A stretch of 64,000 nucleotides of DNA, taken from the NCBI GenBank assembly GCA_903863935.1, contig CAIPDV010000062.1, forward strand, positions 1-64,000. The letters run 5' to 3'. A model generated the notes under the pieces. The model worked only from the letters and a program-made list of their open reading frames with translations, was not told the DNA's origin and ran no database searches. The stretch is from an uncultured Bacteroidota bacterium. Lineage in GTDB: Bacteria; Bacteroidota; Bacteroidia; JABEUT01. Positions 43,422-51,850 of the stretch are shown one piece after another. Position 1 is the first letter of the stretch. Every line of letters starts with the position of its first letter. The translations under genes and the position numbers were made by a program.

Positions 43422-43598
43422 TTATATAGCAAGTTTCTTTTTACGAGTTGATGGCTTGCGAACTAGCTTACTTCTATTTTGTGTGTTCTTGACCTTATAA
43501 TTTCGTATATATTCACTTATTGCCTTTGTGTCTTCTTTTGTAAGTGGCCCTTCTCCTCCAATAAAATCGACATCCAGTTCAATTTTGTTCTTTTTCAT
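43422..43598 (-). CDS. 58-aa small partner protein
   Basis: A small protein, below common gene-calling length limits. It reads MKKNKIELDVDFIGGEGPLT, continues KEDTKAISEYIRNYK, and ends in a basic tail (STRKKKLAI). The LDVDFIGGEGPLTKED pattern recurs, as I recall, in small antitoxin-like proteins, but I cannot name a family. Its ATG overlaps the stop of the upstream 178-aa gene as ATGA, so the two are translationally coupled. It occupies the space between the second thiL copy and that gene. Confidence 0.7.
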   Translation of the reverse strand: MKKNKIELDVDFIGGEGPLTKEDTKAISEYIRNYKVKNTQNRSKLVRKPSTRKKKLAI

Positions 43599-44131
43599 AA
43601 AGTTTTATTTTGGAAATATTTATTGATTAGATTCATAGCTGCCTCTGTATTAATAATCATGCGACGTCCTCCAATATGAATTGCCCCTAATGATTCTTCA
43701 TAATGATGTAATAGCTGAGTTTTCGAAATAAATGAAACATTACCATCATGTCCTCGCTGAAAAGATAGCTTACATGCAAAGGCAATTAAATTGCCCGGGA
43801 CGCCTGAATAAAATTTACCTCTTCCTTTATTAAAGGGTGCACTTTCTATTAAATGGACAAAAACGTGGTCAATCAATACTTCAGTGCTTATTAAGCCTTG
43901 AATGGCTGATTGATTGGAAATAGTCAACTTGTAGATATCCCTTTCAGGGTGGTTGTATTCATTATTCCAATCAAATTGCCACCCACTTCTTTTCGTAATT
44001 GTTTTAAAATCCAAATGTGAAATTATGGAAATGTCAGTTGGGAAACTATCACCTGTCACAACATTTTCTATTGAGTTGGTAAGTTTATCGACAATAAAAC
44101 TTAGTCCTTGTTTTCTTCGTGCTTTCACCAT
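43595..44131 (-). CDS. Hypothetical protein, possible GNAT-like toxin
   Basis: A 178-aa protein with no certain family. The C-terminal half, with HVFVHLIESAPFNKGRGKFY, VPGNLIAFACKLSFQRGHDG, then HYEESLGAIHIGGRRMIINT and AMNLINKYF, has the strand-helix pattern of a GNAT-like acyltransferase fold, but the acetyl-CoA loop is not clear. The N-terminal half holds a WQFDWNNEYNHPERDIYKL stretch. It is followed by an overlapping 58-aa gene. Together they look like a toxin-antitoxin-type pair, inferred only from organisation and location between thiL-end copies. Confidence 0.6.
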   Translation of the reverse strand: MVKARRKQGLSFIVDKLTNSIENVVTGDSFPTDISIISHLDFKTITKRSGWQFDWNNEYNHPERDIYKLTISNQSAIQGLISTEVLIDHVFVHLIESAPFNKGRGKFYSGVPGNLIAFACKLSFQRGHDGNVSFISKTQLLHHYEESLGAIHIGGRRMIINTEAAMNLINKYFQNKTL

Positions 44132-44163
44132 TCAAAGATAAGAAATAATAAGCAAATAAATTC

Positions 44164-45240
44164 CTATTTCTCCCCCGCAAACGCATCCCAGCCTTTAGCA
44201 CTCAGTGGGTGCAAGGTTCCGGTTTTATCGCGGAAGGAAACACCTTGGGCAGGTGTAACTATTTCTCCAATCCTCGTAATGGAATCAGTGAGTTTTAATT
44301 TTTCAAAATCTTTTGGTGAAACGGTGAAAAGCAATTCATAATCTTCTCCACCACTCAGTGCGTAGGACATAGCTTCTTTCTTAAATTCACCTGCAACTTT
44401 CTTCACATTTTCGTGAATAGGTATGCGTTCTTCATCAATAACAGCGCCAATTCTACCATCTTCGCATAGATGATTAATTTCCGATGAAAGTCCATCGGAA
44501 ATATCAATCATGGAAGTTGGAATAACATTGTGAGTTTTTAAAGTTTCAATAATATCAACCCTTGCATTGGGCATTAATTGCCTTTTCAATACATAATCGT
44601 AGCCTGTTAAATCGGGTCTGGCTTCGGGGTCGTTGGCAAAAATTTCTTTACCTCTGTTCAGCACCAACAGGCCTGAATAAGCTGCTCCCAGGTCTCCACT
44701 AACACAAATAATATCGCCCACTTGTGCAGTATTACGATAGGTAACGTGGTCTTTTTTTGCTTTACCCAAAATGGAAATATTAATCACCATTCCGCTGTTG
44801 GAAGAAGTAGTATCTCCGCCTACTAAATCAACACCGTATTCCTCGCAAGCATAACGGATACCACGGTATAATTCTTCGAGAGCCTCAACAGAGTATTGGT
44901 TTGAAATACCTATGGATACAGTAATTTGGGTGGGCACTGCATTCATGGCACACATATCTGAAACATTTACCGCCACCGATTTGTACCCTAAATGGCGGAG
45001 TGGAGTATAGGTCAAATCGAAATGCACACCTTCAGCCAGCATATCGGTGGAGAAGAGTATCACATAGTCTTTTTCGGGTTCTATAACAGCAGCATCGTCC
45101 CCAACTCCTTTCAGGGAAGAAGGTTGCTTGAGTACAAACTTTTCAGTGAGTTTTTTAATCAATCCGAATTCCCCCAACGCATCTATGCGGGTGTAACTCG
45201 GTTGTGCTTCCTGCTCCGATGATTGGTTTTCAATTTCCAC
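44164..45240 (-). CDS. thiL: Thiamine-monophosphate kinase
   Basis: Phosphorylates thiamine monophosphate to the cofactor thiamine diphosphate. Motifs are GEFGLIKKL, the ATP/Mg loop GVGDDAAVIEP, the FSTDMLAEGVHFDLT and HLGYKSVAVNVSDMCAMNA segments, GDTTSS, and the late ISDGLSSEINHL and LSGGEDYELLFTV. I propose the GTG at 45240, giving about 358 aa with an 11-bp overlap with rfaE2; the alternative ATG at 45294 would overlap by 65 bp and add 18 residues. The last 22 codons (GTLHPLSAKGWDAFAGEK) are repeated twice downstream. Confidence 0.93.
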   Translation of the reverse strand: MEIENQSSEQEAQPSYTRIDALGEFGLIKKLTEKFVLKQPSSLKGVGDDAAVIEPEKDYVILFSTDMLAEGVHFDLTYTPLRHLGYKSVAVNVSDMCAMNAVPTQITVSIGISNQYSVEALEELYRGIRYACEEYGVDLVGGDTTSSNSGMVINISILGKAKKDHVTYRNTAQVGDIICVSGDLGAAYSGLLVLNRGKEIFANDPEARPDLTGYDYVLKRQLMPNARVDIIETLKTHNVIPTSMIDISDGLSSEINHLCEDGRIGAVIDEERIPIHENVKKVAGEFKKEAMSYALSGGEDYELLFTVSPKDFEKLKLTDSITRIGEIVTPAQGVSFRDKTGTLHPLSAKGWDAFAGEK

Positions 45241-45730
45241 CGTCTTTAATTTTTTGTTCAATTGCTGTTGTCGAAAATCCCGGAACGAATTCAATGGAAA
45301 TAACTTCTCCTCCGTTTGCCAACACTGTTTCGTGTCCTACAATTTGCTCAGGTTTCCAATCGCCGCCTTTCACCAGCACATGTGGCTGAACATTCTTAAT
45401 TAATTCGGCAGGAGTTTCTTCATCAAAAATAATTACGGCTGAAACATGATGCAGCGAAGCGAGAATCAGAGCCCTCGAATCCTGATCTTGTATTGGACGG
45501 TTGGCTCCTTTGTTTAATTTCTTTACCGATGCATCGGAGTTTAATCCTACAATAAGTATGTCTCCCAAATCGGCAGCCTGGCTGAGATAAGTAACATGGC
45601 CTTTGTGTAAAATATCAAAGCACCCGTTGGTAAAAACAATTTTGCGGTCTTTGAATTTCCAGATGGCTATAGCCCTTTGCAGGTCTTCCCACTTATATAT
45701 TTTCGACTGTATGAATTCCGGTTTTGTCAT
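45230..45730 (-). CDS. rfaE2: Heptose 1-phosphate adenylyltransferase
   Basis: A 166-aa stand-alone nucleotidyltransferase corresponding to the C-terminal half of HldE. It makes ADP-D-glycero-beta-D-manno-heptose for the LPS core. The cytidylyltransferase-type motifs are FTNGCFDILHKGHVTYL (HxGH), GLNSDASVKKLNKG and the RALILASLHHVSAVIIFDE region, with LVKGGDW near the end. It overlaps the flippase-like gene by 38 bp and thiL by 11 bp. The kinase half is not in the window. Confidence 0.93.
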   Translation of the reverse strand: MTKPEFIQSKIYKWEDLQRAIAIWKFKDRKIVFTNGCFDILHKGHVTYLSQAADLGDILIVGLNSDASVKKLNKGANRPIQDQDSRALILASLHHVSAVIIFDEETPAELIKNVQPHVLVKGGDWKPEQIVGHETVLANGGEVISIEFVPGFSTTAIEQKIKDGGN

Positions 45731-46724
45731 CCTTATTAATTATTGGAAGTAGTAACAATGAAAGTAGCCCCAAAAATACAATTAAAATAAGCTGCGAGCC
45801 CCACATGATCCATGCAAAGGTAAATGCATTGGCTGCGGATATCAGAAGCACGCTTACGAGTACGCTCTTTACAAGATACTGATAGGCTCCCATTCCGCCG
45901 GGAGTAGGCACTATTACACCTACAGTGCCGAAAATTAAAACAATAAGTGCATCCGATATGGTGAGGTGAGAGGTTTCGGCAATACAGAAGAAACATACGT
46001 ATACCATGAGTAAATAACAGATCCAAATAGCAACGGAATAAAACCAGAAAAGCATAGGGCTCTTTAAATGGCCTACGCTTTTAATTCCTCCTAAAAAGTT
46101 ACCGATGAATTTTTTTGCCGAACCAAATAGCTTGTCGCGTTTCTTGTATAAAAACCATGCACCTACTATTAAAACTGCCGCAATGGCAATGTAGATAATT
46201 GGATTAATATGACTATAGGAGTTCCATTTATCTTCGAGAAATGCGGTTCCTTTAGTCTTTACAATGGTATATACTTTACCATTCAGGTTCATTAATATCA
46301 TCAGGATAAATAAGACGAACATAAGGAGTGTGTCAACTACCCTTTCCACAATTACGGTTCCAACCAGGCCCGGTAAATTGACCTTGCCATACTTGGCTAA
46401 TACTACAGCTTTAAAGTATTCGCCAATCCTTGGTAGTCCATAGCTTGCCATATACCCAAGTATTACAGCGCAAAACGTATTAAAAAGCCCCGGTTTTTTG
46501 TCAATTGGCTCAATCAGGAGTTGCCAGCGAAGGGCCCGTAAAATATGGCTCAAAACTCCAATAGCCAGTGAAGCCCCAACCCAAAAATAGTTAGCATCCA
46601 GGGCAGCTTGCTTAATGTTTTTCCAGTCGTCAGGGGTAATTTTCCTGACAATTAAATAAACAAGGCCTACTCCAATGCTTAAAAAAAGCAGGAACTTTAA
46701 AACGTTCTTCAGAATAGGATTCAA
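45693..46724 (-). CDS. LPG synthase-type membrane protein
   Basis: A 343-aa integral membrane protein of the lysylphosphatidylglycerol synthase transmembrane (flippase-like, UPF0104) family, with about eight helices. Family motifs are the GVLSHILRALRWQLLI helix, GYMASYGLPRIGEYFKAVVL, VGTVIVERVVDTLLM, and VPTPGGMGAYQY. It lacks the soluble aminoacyltransferase domain of MprF, so a lipid-flipping or lipid-linked transport role is likely. It is 5 bp after panD and overlaps rfaE2, suggesting an envelope-lipid operon. Confidence 0.9.
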   Translation of the reverse strand: MNPILKNVLKFLLFLSIGVGLVYLIVRKITPDDWKNIKQAALDANYFWVGASLAIGVLSHILRALRWQLLIEPIDKKPGLFNTFCAVILGYMASYGLPRIGEYFKAVVLAKYGKVNLPGLVGTVIVERVVDTLLMFVLFILMILMNLNGKVYTIVKTKGTAFLEDKWNSYSHINPIIYIAIAAVLIVGAWFLYKKRDKLFGSAKKFIGNFLGGIKSVGHLKSPMLFWFYSVAIWICYLLMVYVCFFCIAETSHLTISDALIVLIFGTVGVIVPTPGGMGAYQYLVKSVLVSVLLISAANAFTFAWIMWGSQLILIVFLGLLSLLLLPIINKDDKTGIHTVENI

Positions 46725-46729
46725 ATTAG

Positions 46730-47080
46730 TTATTTGAGTTTATTAGTCTGGTTGTCCGGATATACTAATAGGGGCTTATAGACTTTAGCCTCTTCAGGAG
46801 TCATTATGGCATAGGAAATAACAATAACCAGATCATCCACAAGTGCTTTGCGGGCAGCAGGTCCATTCAGGCAGATGATACCGGAACCGCGGGCTCCTTT
46901 TATCACATAGGTTTCAAGCCTTTCGCCATTATTAATATTGACAATCTGCACCTTCTCATTCTCGAGCAGGCCGGCTGCATCCATTAAATCTTCGTCAATA
47001 GTAATGCTTCCAACGTAGTTGATATTAGCCTCGGTAACCCGAACACGGTGGAGTTTTGATTTTAATATAGTTAATAACAT
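46730..47080 (-). CDS. panD: Aspartate 1-decarboxylase
   Basis: A 116-aa pyruvoyl-dependent enzyme that converts L-aspartate to beta-alanine for pantothenate/CoA synthesis. The self-processing site is G24-S25 ([17 protein letters not shown]), and the substrate residues in [22 protein letters not shown] and [17 protein letters not shown] are all present. I chose the ATG at 47080 (MLLTILKSK); an in-frame ATG three codons upstream is not conserved. It heads the panD-flippase-rfaE2-thiL group. Confidence 0.96.
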   Translation of the reverse strand: MLLTILKSKLHRVRVTEANINYVGSITIDEDLMDAAGLLENEKVQIVNINNGERLETYVIKGARGSGIICLNGPAARKALVDDLVIVISYAIMTPEEAKVYKPLLVYPDNQTNKLK

Positions 47081-47086
47081 AGGGCA

Positions 47087-47094
47087 CAAAATTA
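47087..47094 (-). promoter_or_regulatory. -7 promoter for panD (TAATTTTG)
   Basis: The minus strand reads TAATTTTG, 6 bp before the panD ATG, suggesting a very short or absent leader. Confidence 0.45.
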
Positions 47095-47137
47095 GACAAA
47101 ATGCGGGATAATGGAAAATTACCTTAAAAATGCTTCC

Positions 47138-47145
47138 TATATTTG
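47138..47145 (+). promoter_or_regulatory. -7 promoter abutting lipoprotein gene (TATATTTG)
   Basis: TATATTTG ends 4 bp before the ATG at 47150. This supports the later start and a leaderless transcript. Confidence 0.55.
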
Positions 47146-47149
47146 TAAG

Positions 47150-47488
47150 ATGAAGCTATTGTATTTGATGGTTGTTTTGGTTTTATTTAGTTTGCTAACC
47201 GCTTGCGATGCTATACAAAAGGCAGATGGAATTGTGCTTGATAAGCAAAGCCACAAACCGCTAAGGGATGTGGTTATAGGTCAATCTGATCCGGATGGGC
47301 CCAAAAAAGATTTTTACGACAGCGACATACTAAACTCAGATTCCACAGGACATTATCACTATAATCAAATTGGAGGATCGGGCCGGTTTCATCTTTATTT
47401 CAGGAAAAGCGGTTATTTAACCCAAAAGGTTAATTATGAAGGAACACCCAAAGAGGATACCATATTCCTTGCCAGATCAGGCAACTAA
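47150..47488 (+). CDS. Small lipoprotein, CRD-like
   Basis: A 112-aa lipoprotein. The signal peptide ([12 protein letters not shown]) ends in the lipobox LTAC, with Cys at residue 19. The mature part looks like a carboxypeptidase-regulatory-like beta sandwich ([43 protein letters not shown]). It lies divergent from panD. I chose the ATG at 47150 because it directly opens the signal peptide and lies after the core promoter; an earlier ATG at 47111 lies before it. The role is unknown. Confidence 0.75.
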   Translation: MKLLYLMVVLVLFSLLTACDAIQKADGIVLDKQSHKPLRDVVIGQSDPDGPKKDFYDSDILNSDSTGHYHYNQIGGSGRFHLYFRKSGYLTQKVNYEGTPKEDTIFLARSGN

Positions 47489-47935
47489 AGCTATTTTTTT
47501 AAATCTAATTTATTTCTCGTTTCACCCTACCGGTCCCGCCGCAACATTAAGTTTATGTCATGACTATTCGTTGTGGCAGGGGTATCGGTGAGTCTCACCC
47601 ACACAAGACAACCCTTTTCTTTATACTATTCCCGATGAAGCCCTCACGGGAAATTTCAAAGTCCAGGGGAAACCAATAGTAACCATGGATGAGTGTATTT
47701 TTAATATCAATGTTGTTGAAGTTGCTTCTTAAACGACTGTTATTAAATTCATATACTTTAACGGTAGTTACCATATTCTGAAAAATGCTTCACTACAAAG
47801 AAAAATAATTCCACTATACTTTACTATAGTGAATTATTGAATGGTAGGATTTACTTATTGAATGGTATGTTTTTGCCTGTAACTGGTAAAAAATACCCTT
47901 TTATTGGTATTTTGGCCCGTTTTTAGGGTAACTAT
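47489..47935. other. Intergenic region with thiL-tail-like motif
   Basis: No gene is seen. At 47502-47518 the 17-bp AATCTAATTTATTTCTC matches the outer flank plus last codons of thiL copy 2 (43336-43352). The rest is AT-rich with a few short inverted repeats and no promoter of note. Confidence 0.45.
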
Positions 47936-50875
47936 CTACTCAACAGATATTTCATCGATAAATATCCAGGAATTGCCTCCTGCACCCGGATGCCACGAGG
48001 GTAATTTGCCATAGTTTTTTGCGAACACTTTTACATATCGTGCATTTTGCGGAGTTATATCGCCACCCAACGTTTGAATTGATGCCGAATTATCATTATC
48101 GGCTTGTTTATTTACGCTGTGGATTACAGACCGATAGTTTATGTTATCAGCCGAAAGAGAAATATCCACAGAGCGTGGCATCATGATCCAACTGCCTACA
48201 TCCTGTAGAAATTCGGCAGTTACTTTTTTTACCAATTGAATTTTTCCAAGATCAACAATAGCTTCGAAGTCCATGCCCTGATAGCCTTGCCACTTGCCTG
48301 TACTGAAATCGGTTGTACCATGCTGGTAATCTATTAATGCATCCGCTCCGCCTGCAGTATATTGGTTGTCCGGTTGTGAAATCAATCGGATTGTTCTTCC
48401 TCCGGGAACTTTAACATAACATCCCGAATTTGCCATGCTTCCTATTCCATCCCGGGTAAGCCAGGCCATCACACATCCCGAAGATGTCATATAAAAAGGC
48501 TTTTTATAGAGTTGGGGCATACTTCCATGCACCGAATCAAAAATAGAATAGCGGATAGTGTCGTGTGAAGTGTAGCCTTTTAGTGCAACTTCAACAGAAT
48601 CGGAAAATGTGAAATTCCCGTTTTCGAAATAAGGTTGTGGAACTACATCGTTAAATCCCAGTGAATCTTTTGGAATATCATTTCCTGTTCCCCATTCAGT
48701 TGTGAATTCATTACCAACAGTTAGATTAAGCTTGCCGCCTTTAATCAGATCAGCATAATCAATAAATGATTTCCGGTAATCGGTACCATCCAATTTTGCA
48801 GAGTTAATGTATTTCGCATTTGGTTTTGTGAAATTTGAAACAATCGTAAATGATTTTCCGGATTCAAAATTTATTTTCACGGTATCGAACAAAGGAGTAG
48901 TAATTACCATTTGTCCGTCTCCGGGACATACCTGGTAAAGGCCCATTGCTGCCATTACATACCATGCCGACATTTGTCCGCAGTCTTCATTGCCGCATAA
49001 TCCGTCAGGTCCTGAAGTATACATGGCTTCAATCTGTCTTACATATTCAGCCGTTTTCCAGGGCTGGCCCAAATAATTAAATAAGAAGGCCATGTGATGA
49101 CTCGGTTCATTGCCTTGCGCATACTGACCAATCATACCACTGATGTCAACTTGCTCTCTGCCGGTGGTTTTAGATGAAACATGAAAAAGGCTGTCGAGTT
49201 TTGTTGCCATTTTTTCCTTGCTTCCGTATAGTTTAATTAACCCATTTATATCATCTGGCGGATTGAAAGTATATTGCCATGAATTCGCTTCGGTGTAATT
49301 GAAATCAACCTGTCTCGGGTCGAATGGTTTGTACCATGCACCATTCGATTTAGCGCGCATGAAACCTGTTGTCGGGTCGAAAAGATTTTTATAATTTTCA
49401 GCAAGGAGCATGTATTCTGCATAGTCTTCTTTATTCCCGATAGCCTTTGCGAATTGAGCAATACACCAATCATCATATGAATATTCCAATGTTTTGGAAA
49501 CAGATTCACGCTCCTTATCCGAAGGAATATACCCGTAATGTCTGAATGCCCTCAATCCTCTCCAGCCCGCATTGGCACTATGTTTCATAGCTTTCAATGC
49601 TTCCTGCGCATCAAACCCACGTAGGCCTTTCATATAAGCATCTACAATAACTGGCACTGAATGATAACCAATCATACAATTGGTTTCGTTTGCGGAAAGC
49701 TCCCATATCGGCAGGTTCCCGCTTTGTTCATATTGACGCAAAAAGGTTTGAATGAATTCCTGGTCCAGCGTCGGTTCTATCAAAGTCATAAGAGGGTGTT
49801 CTGCTCTGTAGGTGTCCCACAAAGAGAAAACAGTGTATACATTATACCCTTTAGCAACGTGCTTTTTCAGGTCACGGCCCAGATAATCTCCGTTAACATC
49901 GGTGTACAAACTTGGATGTATCGCAGTATGGTAAAGGGCTGTATAGAAGGTTGCCATAAGTGATTTATCATTTGATGAAACCTGAATTTTATTCAGATAA
50001 TCATTCCATGCAGTTTCTGTTTTATGTTGCGTTCCTTCAAAATCCCAATTAGGAATTTCTGTGGTCAAATTAAGAGCTGCATTGGCAGCACTAACTCCAG
50101 AGATGCCTACTCTTACTAATATTTTATCGCTGTGATTAAATCCAAAAATGACTTTTATATTTTTAGCATTATAAACCTTTTTACATTCTACCTGTTTGTT
50201 ATCGCGGAATAACTCTTCGTTTTTAAAAGGTTTGGAAAAGCGTATATCGAAGTATACAATTTGGTCTTTAGCCCAGGATCTGGAACGGCGAAATCCGCAG
50301 ACTTCCGTATCACTCACAAAAGTGATTTCAGAGCCCAGCACTTCATCTCTGTGTTGCAAATCCAATACAATAAGACAGGAATCTTTTTTAGGATAGGTGT
50401 ACCTGTGAATACCCGCTCTCTGGCTAACGGTCAACTCTGCTTTTATCCAGCCATTGGTGAGCAAAACAGAATAATATCCTGCCGAAGCTTTTTCGTTTTT
50501 GTGCGAAAAGCCCGAAGAATAGGAGCCCAACAGCACACCATCAGGGCTTTTTGCATTATATATCACCGGCACGGGCATTAATGAAATATCTCCCCAATCG
50601 AGGCAGCCGGTACCACTTAAGTGTGTATGTGTGAAACCATAAATTACACTATCGGAATAATGATAACCGGAGCAACCGTCCCAGCCATCTAAGCGTGTAT
50701 CCGGGCTCAACTGCATCATGCCAAAAGGGTAACATGCACCGGGAAATGTATGCCCGTGCAGGGCTGTGCCAACAAATGGATTTACATACGGAACAAGATT
50801 TTTTTGTTGTGCAGCAATGCTTAATGAAAGTATGCAGAGAAACGAAAGGGTTTTTAATTTCTTCAAAATATGCAA
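47936..50875 (-). CDS. GH92 family alpha-mannosidase
   Basis: A 979-aa secreted exo-alpha-mannosidase of glycoside hydrolase family 92 (Ca2+-dependent, typically alpha-1,2). A signal peptide (1-21) is followed by the family start NPFVGTALHGHTFPGACYPF. The catalytic segments include YTVFSLWDTYRAEHPLMTLI, the GNEPSHHMAFLFNYLG motif and NEDCGQMSAWYVMAAMGLY. The last 220 residues hold a bacterial chitobiase-C-like and an F5/8 type C-like discoidin domain (ISLSADNINYR, QNARYVKVFAKNYGKLP). It probably digests host or algal mannans or N-glycans. No SusC/D pair is in the window. Confidence 0.95.
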   Translation of the reverse strand: MHILKKLKTLSFLCILSLSIAAQQKNLVPYVNPFVGTALHGHTFPGACYPFGMMQLSPDTRLDGWDGCSGYHYSDSVIYGFTHTHLSGTGCLDWGDISLMPVPVIYNAKSPDGVLLGSYSSGFSHKNEKASAGYYSVLLTNGWIKAELTVSQRAGIHRYTYPKKDSCLIVLDLQHRDEVLGSEITFVSDTEVCGFRRSRSWAKDQIVYFDIRFSKPFKNEELFRDNKQVECKKVYNAKNIKVIFGFNHSDKILVRVGISGVSAANAALNLTTEIPNWDFEGTQHKTETAWNDYLNKIQVSSNDKSLMATFYTALYHTAIHPSLYTDVNGDYLGRDLKKHVAKGYNVYTVFSLWDTYRAEHPLMTLIEPTLDQEFIQTFLRQYEQSGNLPIWELSANETNCMIGYHSVPVIVDAYMKGLRGFDAQEALKAMKHSANAGWRGLRAFRHYGYIPSDKERESVSKTLEYSYDDWCIAQFAKAIGNKEDYAEYMLLAENYKNLFDPTTGFMRAKSNGAWYKPFDPRQVDFNYTEANSWQYTFNPPDDINGLIKLYGSKEKMATKLDSLFHVSSKTTGREQVDISGMIGQYAQGNEPSHHMAFLFNYLGQPWKTAEYVRQIEAMYTSGPDGLCGNEDCGQMSAWYVMAAMGLYQVCPGDGQMVITTPLFDTVKINFESGKSFTIVSNFTKPNAKYINSAKLDGTDYRKSFIDYADLIKGGKLNLTVGNEFTTEWGTGNDIPKDSLGFNDVVPQPYFENGNFTFSDSVEVALKGYTSHDTIRYSIFDSVHGSMPQLYKKPFYMTSSGCVMAWLTRDGIGSMANSGCYVKVPGGRTIRLISQPDNQYTAGGADALIDYQHGTTDFSTGKWQGYQGMDFEAIVDLGKIQLVKKVTAEFLQDVGSWIMMPRSVDISLSADNINYRSVIHSVNKQADNDNSASIQTLGGDITPQNARYVKVFAKNYGKLPSWHPGAGGNSWIFIDEISVE

Positions 50876-50943
50876 GTGTTTGTAAGGGCGAATTTAGGAA
50901 TAATTAGGCAGTTGCTTCAGATATAAAAGACTAAGAATAGTAA

Positions 50944-51840
50944 TTAAGAATTAGTGTATTTCTTAATATTTACAAAACTACTGAAAGAAACACCACTGCC
51001 GAATTGTTCCAAAGTTTTATAAATTGGCAAGGAATTATATTGCCTTTCCAGTTTGTCTGAATTTTCTTGGCTTAATTTCTTAAGGTTAGGTAATTCATCT
51101 TCAAAATTTTCAAAATAACTACCGAGCTGACTCATAACTGTTTCATAGCCTATAACACCAAAGAATTCAACCGTTTTGAATATTTTTTTTATTTTCTTAT
51201 CAATAATGATATAATCAACTGGAGGGAGAATTATTGGAAGATGTTTAGGCCAAACACAAGCCGTATATAATTGTCCATCGTCTTTGTTTTTTATTACAAA
51301 ATATCCTGGTACAAAGATGTCCTCCGTTATACTATTCTGTAAACTCCCTCTCTTAAATTGAAATGACCATAAATAATTTGATTTTTCAAGCTCTAAATAA
51401 TCCAATTTCAATTCTTCTAAAAGTTTTTTCGCAGCCATGGTATTGAGCCGCATCCATAAATCTTGTAAATTACCAATTGGAAATTTTGTAGGAAATGCTC
51501 CCTCTTGTGGGTCAAAAACAAACAAATCTAAGTCAGATACAAATTTGTCAATAATTGGAAAGGCTTCAAGGCCGAAAAATTGTGGTCTTCCAAAATTGAT
51601 ATTAAAAAGGAAATTTAAATTAGTGAACCCATTAAATTTATCATAAAATTCAATGTCCTCAGGTTCTGAATTAGGCTCATTATTATCAAATGAGAAATAT
51701 ACACCAGTGGCTTCATTATCATAAAACCATTGGTGATTTTCACTTTTAATAAAAGGAATATTGTTTGTTAAGTAGTTGGCAACATCTTCTTCGGTTATCC
51801 TACTTTGATTGCTTTTATAAAAGTATAAATCAAAACTCAT
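50944..51840 (-). CDS. Hypothetical protein
   Basis: A 298-aa soluble protein with no recognised family or catalytic motif. It starts MSFDLYFYKSNQSRITEEDV and is rich in aromatic residues (Phe, Tyr, Trp) and Asn, with a likely alpha/beta fold. The protein has no signal peptide. Related proteins in Bacteroidota often look like SUKH/Imm-type immunity or housekeeping proteins, which is only a weak resemblance. It lies 10 bp downstream of the GT4 gene stop on the same strand; linkage is uncertain. Confidence 0.6.
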   Translation of the reverse strand: MSFDLYFYKSNQSRITEEDVANYLTNNIPFIKSENHQWFYDNEATGVYFSFDNNEPNSEPEDIEFYDKFNGFTNLNFLFNINFGRPQFFGLEAFPIIDKFVSDLDLFVFDPQEGAFPTKFPIGNLQDLWMRLNTMAAKKLLEELKLDYLELEKSNYLWSFQFKRGSLQNSITEDIFVPGYFVIKNKDDGQLYTACVWPKHLPIILPPVDYIIIDKKIKKIFKTVEFFGVIGYETVMSQLGSYFENFEDELPNLKKLSQENSDKLERQYNSLPIYKTLEQFGSGVSFSSFVNIKKYTNS

Positions 51841-51850
51841 AACCTTTCAA

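Noticed and set aside
45241-45294. TPP riboswitch or other leader before thiL
   Set aside because: thiL starts inside rfaE2 with no leader, and no thi-box-like conserved sequence was seen upstream of panD either.
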